A DNA stretch of 11,384 bases, taken from NCBI GenBank assembly GCA_036393835.1, contig DASWGI010000106.1, positions 1 to 11,384 of the forward strand, given 5' to 3'. Positions 5,349 to 11,384 of the stretch are shown here, piece by piece. A model generated the notes under the pieces. That model worked only from the letters and a program-made list of their open reading frames with translations. It did no database searches and was not told the origin of the DNA. Position 1 is the first letter of the stretch, and each line of letters begins with the position of its first letter. Source of the stretch: VBKO01 sp036393835 (GTDB lineage: Bacteria; Myxococcota; Myxococcia; Myxococcales; 40CM-4-68-19). The translations under genes were made by a program, and so were the position numbers.

Positions 5349-5942
5349 CTGGAAACGCTGTCCGACGCGGAGTTGATCGCCAACTACCTGGCTGCGGCCC
5401 GCGGGGAGGGCGGGGGCGTGTGGGTCCAGGAGTTGTTCCGGCGGCACTACCCGAAGGTGGTCAGCTGGTGCCTCCGATTCGCGGGCGATCGCGAGGAAGC
5501 GTACGACCTGGCACAGACGATCTTCACGAAGGCGTTCCGCCACCTGGAGTCGTTCCGCGGCCAATCGAAGGTCTCGACCTGGCTCTATTCGATCACGAGG
5601 AGCGAGTGCATGAACTTCTTGAAAGCCCGCTCGACCCGGCCCCCGGCCGCGGAGGACGCGCTCGAGGAGCTGCCTGCCGACGGCGGCACGAGGCCGGATG
5701 AAGCTCTCGAGCGCCGGGTCTCGGCCGAGTTGGTTCGTGCGCTCCTCGACCAGGCGCTCGACGAGACGGAAAAAAAGGTCTTCACGCTCCACTACGGAGA
5801 TGAGGTCCCACTGGACGCGATCACACGGCTGCTGGGGCTCTCGAACCGCAGCGGCGCCAAGGCATACATCGTGAGCGCGAAACGGAAGCTGCGCAGGGCC
5901 TTCCGACGCTGGAAGGCGAGCGAGCGCGGATTGGATGCTTGA
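5349..5942 (+). CDS. ECF-type RNA polymerase sigma factor
   Basis: 197 aa if started at CTG 5349. Region 2 shows YPKVVSWCLRFAGDREEAYDLAQTIFTKAFRHLESFRG followed by the -10 recognition stretch around STWLYSITRSECMNFLKAR. A short acidic linker then leads to region 4: LDETEKKVFTLHYGDEVPLD, then a helix-turn-helix with ITRLLGLSNRSGAKAYIVSA and a basic KRKLRRAF end. The length and absence of regions 1 and 3 fit ECF factors, which direct RNA polymerase to a small regulon and are held by a membrane anti-sigma factor. The stop TGA lies 17 bases before the anti-sigma ATG, so the two are cotranscribed. The gene has no ATG; see the Shine-Dalgarno entry. The likely target promoters are the two TGTTCC...TGTCT sites upstream. 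Confidence 0.93.
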   Translation: METLSDAELIANYLAAARGEGGGVWVQELFRRHYPKVVSWCLRFAGDREEAYDLAQTIFTKAFRHLESFRGQSKVSTWLYSITRSECMNFLKARSTRPPAAEDALEELPADGGTRPDEALERRVSAELVRALLDQALDETEKKVFTLHYGDEVPLDAITRLLGLSNRSGAKAYIVSAKRKLRRAFRRWKASERGLDA

Positions 5943-5959
5943 AAGGAAGGCGGTGCGCC

Positions 5960-6745
5960 ATGGCAGACGCCAACCCAACTGAGCGGAAAGGCCTCGAGGC
6001 GGCGCTCGCGCCGACCGACGCCTGCGTGACCATCGAGCAACTGAGCAGGCTCTGCGACGCCGACCGGGCTGGAGGGGCCGATGCGCGCGCCGCCGAGCAC
6101 GTCGCCGGCTGCCTGCGGTGCCGGACCGAGCTCGCTCTGCTGAAGGCCTTCGAGGCGGCATCGCCCGGCCCCGGCGAGGAGGAGGCGGCGAGCTGGATCG
6201 TTGCGCGGCTGGAACGCGACGTCGCCCGGATGACGGGCGCGCCGCAAGCGCGCTCGAGGTTCCCCGGCGCCGGCCAGGACCAGCCGCGCTGGCGGCGGCT
6301 GCTCGCTTTCAGGCCGGTCGCCGGGGCCTTGGCGATCGCAGCGGCGATGCTGCTCGTCGTGCTGAACGTCCCCTGGCGAGAGGCCGGCCCACCCGCCCTT
6401 TCACCCGACGTCGCAGGAGGCCCTGCAGTCTTCCGCTCGGATTCGGTCGCCGTGGTGGGCCCGGTGGGCGATCTGGATGAGCCGCCGGCGGAGCTCCGCT
6501 GGGAGGCCGCGCCAGGCGCCGTGTCGTATTCCGTCCAGATGATGGAGGTCGATCGCACCGAGGTCTGGAACGCGCAGTCGCAGAAGGCCAGCGTCTCGTT
6601 GCCGGCGGCAGTCCGGGCGCGGATGGTCCCGGGCAAGCCGCTGCTCTGGCAGGTCGTGGCGAAGGACGGGGCTGGCAAGACGATCGCGGCCTCGGAGGTC
6701 CAGCGCTTCCGCGTGCGCGTGCGGCAGCCACATCCGGGGGAGTGA
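5960..6745 (+). CDS. Zinc-finger (zf-HC2) membrane anti-sigma factor with extracytoplasmic domain
   Basis: 261 aa from ATG 5960, preceded by an AAGGAAGGCGG Shine-Dalgarno tract; an in-frame TTG at 5939 is less likely. The N-terminal cytoplasmic part has Cys22-x24-His47-x3-Cys51-x2-Cys54, the zf-HC2 zinc site of ZAS anti-sigma factors, which bind and silence ECF factors. A single TM segment lies at about residues 117-136 (VAGALAIAAAMLLVVLNV), just after a basic stretch. The outer part carries a beta-sandwich-like segment from about 175 to 255, beginning PPAELRWEAAPGAVSYSVQM. This has the W...A..Y.v.v...d layout of fibronectin type III-like domains seen in such anti-sigma factors. That domain could sense an envelope signal. 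Its stop TGA overlaps an upstream GTG of the next frame, so it is tightly linked to the TIG gene. Confidence 0.9.
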   Translation: MADANPTERKGLEAALAPTDACVTIEQLSRLCDADRAGGADARAAEHVAGCLRCRTELALLKAFEAASPGPGEEEAASWIVARLERDVARMTGAPQARSRFPGAGQDQPRWRRLLAFRPVAGALAIAAAMLLVVLNVPWREAGPPALSPDVAGGPAVFRSDSVAVVGPVGDLDEPPAELRWEAAPGAVSYSVQMMEVDRTEVWNAQSQKASVSLPAAVRARMVPGKPLLWQVVAKDGAGKTIAASEVQRFRVRVRQPHPGE

Positions 6746-6768
6746 GTCGAATCGAAAAGGGGCAGTCC

Positions 6769-7944
6769 ATGATGCACGGGAAACTTCAGCGGCGGGTATG
6801 GCTCTCCACGGATCTGTTCCGCGTCCTCTGCTTCTCGGCGGGCATCTTGCTCACGGCGGCCAAGTCGGGCGCTCCCGACGTGTCCACGGGCGTCTCGCTG
6901 AAGGTCCTCAACTCGAGCGCGCCGCCCGGCGGGACGATGCAGTTGATGGTGGCGCTCACCGAGCCGAAGCCGATCATCATCAGCAGGGCCGCCGTCTCCT
7001 TCGATCCCACGGTGCTCGGCGACGTGCGGGGCGTCGCGCTCTACGGCGCGAACGGCGCCTCGAGCGACGCGGCCGGGGCGGCGGTGATGAGCCCCGGCGG
7101 TCTGACGATCCGCACTACCTCGCCCTCCGCGTCGTTCGGAACGGCGCCGGGGGTACCAATCGTCGCGGTGACCATTGCCGTGCGGCCCGACGCAGTGCCG
7201 GGAGCACACGCGAGCCTGGTGCTCGATCCAGCGGCCTCGCTGTGGCTCGACCCTACCGGGCAGCCGTATCCGCAGCAGGTGAAGTCCGGCACGTTCGAGG
7301 TGGGAGGGAGCGTCTCCATCGACGACGTGTTCCCCGGGGGCGGGTTCCTCCTGCCCGGTTCGACGGTGACGGTCCGGGGCGCTGGGTTCCAGCCTGGGAC
7401 CGTCGTCGAAATCGACGGCGTGCCCATCGCGTCCGTCAACTTCGTGAGCTCGACCCAGCTCGACGTCGTCATCGCGGAGGGTGCCGACCTGTACGGCAGG
7501 CGAGTGACGGCGAAGAACCCCGACCTCTCGCGCGCGGCGTACTTCTCCTATCTGCGCGCATCGTGGCTGGGCCGGAGCACCCGCCCTCTCCTCGCAGCGA
7601 CGGACCCGATCTTCTCGCCCGTGGCCATCTCCAGCGCGTTCCTCGGGCCGCCTCCCGACCCGGCGGCGTTCCTCGCGCTAGCGCTGCAGAATCCCAATGC
7701 CGATCCCTCCGACGTGACCATCGAGCTGCGATCCGCCGCCGGCGTGATCGCGTCCACCGCGATCACGCTGCCGCCGAGGACGCGCATCTCGCGAGAGGTC
7801 TCCGAGCTCCTCTCCGGCATCACGCTCGAATCGAGCAGTTTCCTGCTGGTGCGCTCGACCCTGCCGTTGCAGATGCTCGGCCTGATCGGCAACGAGGCGT
7901 CGGGTACCGTGGAACCGGTGGTCCCGTCCGTCGCCTTTCCCTGA
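6769..7944 (+). CDS. Exported TIG/IPT-domain protein with N-terminal cohesin-like domain
   Basis: 391 aa from ATG 6769, which has AAGGGG six bases upstream. An in-frame GTG at 6742 overlaps the previous stop but has no such site. An N-terminal signal peptide (LFRVLCFSAGILLTAAKSGA) is followed by about residues 40-170 resembling a cohesin-type beta-sandwich ('VSLKVLNSSAPPGGTMQLMV', later 'VTIAVRPDAVPGAHASLVLD'). Next comes a TIG/IPT immunoglobulin-like domain at about 185-260 (FPGGGFLLPGSTVTVRGAGF). The C-terminal 110 residues hold a further beta-rich domain (ALQNPNADPSDVTIELRSAA, then TITLPP-type strands) of a kind I associate with acidobacterial surface proteins; I have no certain name for it. 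No enzyme motif is seen. It is probably a periplasmic or surface binding protein, made together with the sigma and CHAT genes. Confidence 0.8.
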   Translation: MMHGKLQRRVWLSTDLFRVLCFSAGILLTAAKSGAPDVSTGVSLKVLNSSAPPGGTMQLMVALTEPKPIIISRAAVSFDPTVLGDVRGVALYGANGASSDAAGAAVMSPGGLTIRTTSPSASFGTAPGVPIVAVTIAVRPDAVPGAHASLVLDPAASLWLDPTGQPYPQQVKSGTFEVGGSVSIDDVFPGGGFLLPGSTVTVRGAGFQPGTVVEIDGVPIASVNFVSSTQLDVVIAEGADLYGRRVTAKNPDLSRAAYFSYLRASWLGRSTRPLLAATDPIFSPVAISSAFLGPPPDPAAFLALALQNPNADPSDVTIELRSAAGVIASTAITLPPRTRISREVSELLSGITLESSSFLLVRSTLPLQMLGLIGNEASGTVEPVVPSVAFP

Positions 7945-8031
7945 CGGTTCCGGCATCCGAAGCGCCCCCCGGCGGTCCAGGATTGGCTGGACGCGCGACC
8001 AGCCCCGCGCGATCATCCCGCCGAGACGGCC

Positions 8032-10629
8032 GTGCCCCGATGCGTGCTCTCCATCGCCCTGCTTCCCTCGTTGTGCTTCGTCCAGGCAGCCTCGGTCGGG
8101 CAGGTCTGTGCAGCCGAGCCGCTGCAGCAGCGCCTCAGCGAGGCTCGCGCCCTGCAGCAGAAGGGCTCGCTGCGCGAGGCGCAGAAAGCGTACGAGTCGC
8201 TGCTCCGCGAGCTGGAGACGAACGGCGACCGCGCCGGCCTGGCAACGGCGCTGAGCTCGCTCAGCCAGATCGCGTCCGCGCAAGGCGAGTACGACCGCGC
8301 GATCGAAAAGGCCCGCCGGGCCAACGACCTGTATCGCGAGCTGGGCGACCACGCCGGCGAGACCCGAGCGCTGAACAACATCGGTTTCGCCGAGCTGTAC
8401 CGCGGCGATTACCTGCCGGCCCTCGACCATTTCCACGAAGCCCTCGCCCTTTCCCGGCGCAACGGGAACGGCGAAGCGGAAGTCGAGGAGCTGAACAACA
8501 TCGGCAGCGTGTACTACCTGCAGGCCAGGTACCTGGATGCCTTGCAGGCGTACCGGAGCGCCCAGGAGCGCGCCGATCGCGCCGCCGGCGAGCCGTGGTA
8601 CGCGCGCTTGCATCGGATCACGATCTCGAATCTCGCCGCGCTCTTTCAACGACTGGGAGGCTACCAGCAGGCCCTCGATCTCTACCGGGAGCTCCAGAAG
8701 TCTCCCGAGGCGCTCCGCCCCAGCGAGCAGGCGCGCCTGCTCACCAACCTGGGCGTCCTCTATCGCCGTCTCGAGGACCCGCTCAAGGCGCTCGAGACCT
8801 ACCAGGCAGCGCAGCAACTCTACGTCCGCGAGCGGCACCAGGACGGCGAGATCGACGTTCTCAAGAGCATCGGCATCGTCGAGGCGCTCGATCTCGGCAA
8901 CCTCTCCGCTGCGCTGGATGCCTTCACTCGCGCGCTCGCGCGCGCAGAGCAGAGCGGCAATCGGCGCGAAACGATGCAGGCGCACCTCTACCGCGCGGAG
9001 ACGCTCTTCCGGCTGGGCGAGCTGGAGGCCGCGAGGCGCGATTTCGAGGAGGCGCTGGCCTCCGCGACGGAGCTGGGCACGACGGAAGAACAATGGAAGG
9101 CGCGGTACGGGCTCGGCCGCGTCGCCTGGAAGAGCGGGCGCGCCGACCTCGCGGCGGCGCTTTTCCGCCAGGCGATCGCAGGCATCGAGTCCGTCCGTGC
9201 GAAACTGCAGCTGTCCACGCTCAAGACCGATTTCTTGGCCGACAAGCGCGACGTGTACGACGCCCTCATCGGGCTGCTCACGGATCGTGGCGACGCCGCG
9301 GAGATTTTCAACCTGCTGGAACGCAGCCGTGCGCGCTCGTTCCAGGACAGGCTGCAGGATCGGGCGCGCGAGGCGGGTGCACCGGCCGCGCCGGGCGCAA
9401 CCCTCGCGGCGGTCCAGGCGCGGCTGGACGACCGCACGCTGCTGCTCGAGTACTGGGTCGCCCCCCGGGCCGCGGCCGCGATCTGGGTCACCCAGAAGGC
9501 AGCCGGCATCGTGCGCATTCCGTTCTCGCCGGCCGACCTCGAGGAGGTGTCCTCGTTCTTCAAGCAGCTCTCCTCCGGATCGGGCGACGACTGGAGGCCC
9601 GCCTCCGCGGCCCTGGGGAAGCGGCTGCTCTCCGGGATCGAGCCGCTGGAGCGTCCCCAGCTCCGGCACGTGATCGTCGTCCCGGACGGACCATTGAGCG
9701 CCGTCCCTTTCGAGGCGCTCCGGGCAGGCAGCGGGCCAGGCTCGCTGCTGGTCGAGCGATTCGACGTCTCGTACCTGCCCTCCGCTGCCATCCTGCTGCG
9801 CGAGCCGCCTGCGGCGCGCCGCTCGTGGGTCTTGCCCTGGCGCCGTCAGCTGCTGGCATTCGGAGACCCGTTGGTCTCCGCACGGTCCACCGGCGCGTTT
9901 TCCGTAGCGCTCCGCGCAGAAGAACAGCAGCGAGGGCGGCTGGCCACCTCCGCCGAGGAGGTGAGCGAGATCGCACGCCTCGCGGGAGGGCGCGCCGAGC
10001 TCCACCTGGGGGCGGCGAACTCCAAGACCTACCTGCTCGAAGGCAGAGCCAAGGGCGTCCCTCTGCTGCACCTGAGCACGCACGCGACGGCCGACGAAGT
10101 CAACGCCGAGAGGTCGCGCATCCTCTTCTCGGCGCAGACGGATGGCGACGGGGCGGACTACCTGTTCCTGAAGGAGATCTACGACCTCGACTTGCGCGGC
10201 GTGGATCTGACTACGCTCTCCGCCTGCGACACCGAGCGCGGAAGGGTGATCCGGGGCGAAGGACTGCAGGGGTTCAGCCGCGCGCTGCTCTCGGCCGGAT
10301 CGCGCGCGACCGTCACGACCCTCTGGCGGGTCGCCGACCGCCCGACCACCGAGCTCATGAAGCAGTTCTATTTCGAGCTGGGCCGCCGCCAGCCGAAGGC
10401 CGAAGCGCTCCGCCTGGCGAAGCTCAGGTTCCTCCGCTCGGGCGGCCCGCTGCAGCATCCGCGCTTCTGGGCGGCGTTCGTCCTCAATGGCGACGGGCTC
10501 CGTCCGATCCCGAGCGTCTTCCCGTGGACCGGCCTGCTCGCGCCGGTCGCCGCGGCCCTGTTCGGAGCGGCGGTGCTCGCCGGCCGGCGGCGGCGACGGC
10601 TCCAGGGCGCCTCGCGTGCCGGCGGATGA
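8032..10629 (+). CDS. Exported TPR-CHAT caspase-like protein with C-terminal membrane anchor
   Basis: 865 aa from GTG 8032. Residues 1-29 form a signal peptide ending VCAAEP. About residues 30-400 hold an array of TPR repeats (for example ALNNIGFAELYRGDYLPALD and LLTNLGVLYRRLEDPLKALE). These are followed by a linker helix region and a CHAT domain from about 560 to 830. The CHAT catalytic pair is intact: His684 in LLHLSTHA and Cys732 in TLSACDT, followed by GEGLQGFSRALLSAGSRATV. CHAT is a C11/C14-like cysteine peptidase fold that usually cuts after basic or specific residues; TPRs bind partners. A final TM segment (about 834-850, LAPVAAALFGAAVLAG) ends in an RRRRR tail, which would leave the peptidase outside the cytoplasm, tethered to the membrane. 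The gene is 87 bases past the TIG gene and ends the sigma operon. Substrate unknown; the anti-sigma outer domain and the TIG protein are candidates. Confidence 0.92.
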   Translation: MPRCVLSIALLPSLCFVQAASVGQVCAAEPLQQRLSEARALQQKGSLREAQKAYESLLRELETNGDRAGLATALSSLSQIASAQGEYDRAIEKARRANDLYRELGDHAGETRALNNIGFAELYRGDYLPALDHFHEALALSRRNGNGEAEVEELNNIGSVYYLQARYLDALQAYRSAQERADRAAGEPWYARLHRITISNLAALFQRLGGYQQALDLYRELQKSPEALRPSEQARLLTNLGVLYRRLEDPLKALETYQAAQQLYVRERHQDGEIDVLKSIGIVEALDLGNLSAALDAFTRALARAEQSGNRRETMQAHLYRAETLFRLGELEAARRDFEEALASATELGTTEEQWKARYGLGRVAWKSGRADLAAALFRQAIAGIESVRAKLQLSTLKTDFLADKRDVYDALIGLLTDRGDAAEIFNLLERSRARSFQDRLQDRAREAGAPAAPGATLAAVQARLDDRTLLLEYWVAPRAAAAIWVTQKAAGIVRIPFSPADLEEVSSFFKQLSSGSGDDWRPASAALGKRLLSGIEPLERPQLRHVIVVPDGPLSAVPFEALRAGSGPGSLLVERFDVSYLPSAAILLREPPAARRSWVLPWRRQLLAFGDPLVSARSTGAFSVALRAEEQQRGRLATSAEEVSEIARLAGGRAELHLGAANSKTYLLEGRAKGVPLLHLSTHATADEVNAERSRILFSAQTDGDGADYLFLKEIYDLDLRGVDLTTLSACDTERGRVIRGEGLQGFSRALLSAGSRATVTTLWRVADRPTTELMKQFYFELGRRQPKAEALRLAKLRFLRSGGPLQHPRFWAAFVLNGDGLRPIPSVFPWTGLLAPVAAALFGAAVLAGRRRRRLQGASRAGG

Positions 10630-10642
10630 CAGTGCGCCCAAG

Positions 10643-10673
10643 AGGCACCTGCCGTCCGCTTGCCTGGGTGCCT
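10643..10673 (+). terminator. Inverted repeat after the CHAT gene
   Basis: AGGCACC (10643-10649) pairs with GGTGCCT (10667-10673) across a 17-base loop, 13 bases past the CHAT stop. No T-run follows. It is the only hairpin found in the position expected for an operon terminator, so it is offered at low confidence. Confidence 0.3.
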
Positions 10674-10739
10674 AGCGGCCCCCTCTGCTCGGCACGCGCC
10701 TGGGCCGGACTTCGGAAACGGGATTCGGCCCCGGCCTTG

Positions 10740-11022
10740 GAGGCCGCGGCTTCGATCGCCTCGCCCTGGCGCGCGACCTCGGCGCGCAGGTCCGGGAGCG
10801 CCCCGAGGATGTCGAGGAGGCGCCCTGTCGACGTGGCGTGGGAGAGCTTCTCGTAGTCCATCCCCACCGGCGTCGTGTCGAGCCCGAACGACTTCACCCA
10901 CCCGGCGATGTTAGGGGCACGAAGACGGAGCAGGTGTGGCCACGGCCTGACAGCGCCTGGGCGAGCGCGACCATCGGCTACACGTCGCCGCGCGTACCGA
11001 AACCCGCGAGCACGATGCGCAT
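10740..11022 (-). pseudogene. Glycosyltransferase (GT1/GT28-like), N-terminal remnant, decayed
   Basis: From ATG 11022 the minus strand reads MRIVLAGFGTRGDV, a stop, then PMVALAQALSGRGHTCSVFV. This is the N-terminal Rossmann start of UDP-glycosyltransferases (usual 'TxGTRGDVQPxVALAxALxxRGHxV'), which transfer sugars to lipids or natural products. The stop is TAG at 10980-10978 where the family has CAG (Gln). At 10914-10917 a C-run on the minus strand is one base short. Adding one C restores PPNIAGWVKSFGLDTTPVGM, exactly the next family block. Homology then runs through YEKLSHATSTGRLLDILGAL to about EAIEAAA near 10740 and is lost; the nucleotide-sugar-binding C-terminal half is absent. So there is one nonsense change, one frameshift and one large 3' truncation. 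It lies tail-to-tail against the CHAT gene, about 110 bases away. Confidence 0.85.
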
Positions 11023-11096
11023 GCCCCTCTAGGTAGCACGCGGGCCACTGGTCCTAGGGAGGATCCCCTGGTCGCGTCGGCGTGTAGTGACCGGAC

Positions 11097-11357
11097 TTAC
11101 TTCTCGGTGCCGAGCTTCTGCCGCAGCGACTTCGCCGTGTCGTTGGCGCCTTTTTCCAGGTTCTTTCCGACTTTCCGGCCGCTCTTCCTGCCGCTCTCCA
11201 GCGACTTGTTCGTCTCGGACTCCAGCTTCTTGGCGCCGGACCTCACCGATTTCTGTCCCGCACTCAGCTTCGCATTCGCCTTGTCGAGGGGCTTCTCCTC
11301 TGCGGAAGCGTGGAACGAGAGCGCGGCGGCGAGGGCGGCAACAGCGACGGTTTTCAT
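11097..11357 (-). CDS. Small secreted Lys/Ser-rich helical protein (86 aa)
   Basis: ATG 11357 begins MKTVAVAALAAALSFHASAE, a clear signal peptide with likely cleavage after ASA. An in-frame GTG at 11375 would add six residues and is less likely. The mature part of about 65 residues is highly charged and has no cysteine. It reads as a single long amphipathic helix with repeated Gly/Ser-x-Lys steps, for example ESGRKSGRKVGKNLEKGAND, ending in TAA. The composition resembles small periplasmic or LEA-like stress proteins, but no family is recognised. The Shine-Dalgarno is not obvious, and the promoter would lie at or beyond the window edge. Nothing in the sequence links it to the sigma operon. Confidence 0.72.
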   Translation of the reverse strand: MKTVAVAALAAALSFHASAEEKPLDKANAKLSAGQKSVRSGAKKLESETNKSLESGRKSGRKVGKNLEKGANDTAKSLRQKLGTEK

Positions 11358-11384
11358 GGGTTTGGACAATAGCACCCCGCCGCG

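Noticed and set aside
5311..5376. ATG at 5311 as the sigma factor start
   Set aside because: It is in another frame and ends after 21 codons; it could serve only if a frameshift error existed, and CTG 5349 with its ribosome site explains the start better.
7678..10641. 987-aa minus-strand frame opposite the CHAT gene
   Set aside because: Antisense to the TPR and CHAT motifs; low complexity and no recognisable domain.
6798..10856. 1352-aa plus-strand frame crossing the TIG and CHAT genes
   Set aside because: It is out of frame with two well-supported genes and made almost only of Arg, Ala, Gly and Pro. A shadow frame.
1..11384. tRNA, rRNA, CRISPR array, transposase or integrase gene
   Set aside because: None seen on either strand: no spaced short repeats, no cloverleaf-type sequence recognised, and no DDE or tyrosine-recombinase motif in any frame.

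Overview
The window is GC-rich DNA; a 60-base sample of the CHAT gene counts to 75% G+C. It encodes exported proteins of types common in Acidobacteriota and Myxococcota: an Asp-box beta-propeller, a TIG-domain protein and an exported TPR-CHAT protein run by an ECF sigma factor. I cannot decide between those phyla from sequence alone, and no rRNA, tRNA or marker gene is present.

Left part (1-4860): small minus-strand genes of visibly lower GC (two samples at 53% and 62%) sit beside broken plus-strand genes. On the minus strand are a DUF1697 gene start with a frameshift (1-136), a DUF1761-like membrane protein (160-570), a four-TM membrane protein (3666-4139) and a small exported or lipoprotein-like protein (4411-4773). 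On the plus strand are an alpha/beta-hydrolase remnant with two in-frame TGA codons at conserved Trp positions (712-1347), an intact secreted beta-propeller (1426-3390) and the first part of a LigD-type 3'-phosphoesterase (3433-3699). Two 106-bp direct repeats (606-711 and 4264-4369) differ at two bases and carry a strong hairpin. Copy 1 ends exactly where recognisable hydrolase sequence begins. The LigD fragment stops where the minus-strand gene ending just before copy 2's segment begins. The layout looks like a mosaic built from small mobile segments.

Middle and right part (4860-10629): this is a coherent plus-strand block. A 55-aa secreted four-cysteine peptide (5005-5172) comes first, followed by an ECF sigma factor (5349-5942), a zf-HC2 membrane anti-sigma factor (5960-6745), an exported TIG-domain protein (6769-7944) and an exported, membrane-anchored TPR-CHAT caspase-like protein (8032-10629). 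The peptide gene and the sigma operon are each preceded, about 70 bases upstream of the start, by the same two-part motif, TGTTCC-N16/17-TGTCT. This is a candidate ECF promoter pair. The inferred logic is an envelope-signalling regulon: the anti-sigma factor spans the membrane, and the sigma factor drives its own operon plus the peptide. The TIG and CHAT proteins would act outside the cytoplasm.

Right edge (10630-11384): a minus-strand GT1/GT28-type glycosyltransferase start is broken by CAG-to-TAG, a one-base frameshift and 3' truncation (10740-11022). It is followed by an intact 86-aa secreted Lys/Ser-rich protein on the minus strand (11097-11357). There are therefore four decayed genes in 11 kb, two on each strand, surrounding the intact sigma/CHAT operon and propeller gene.
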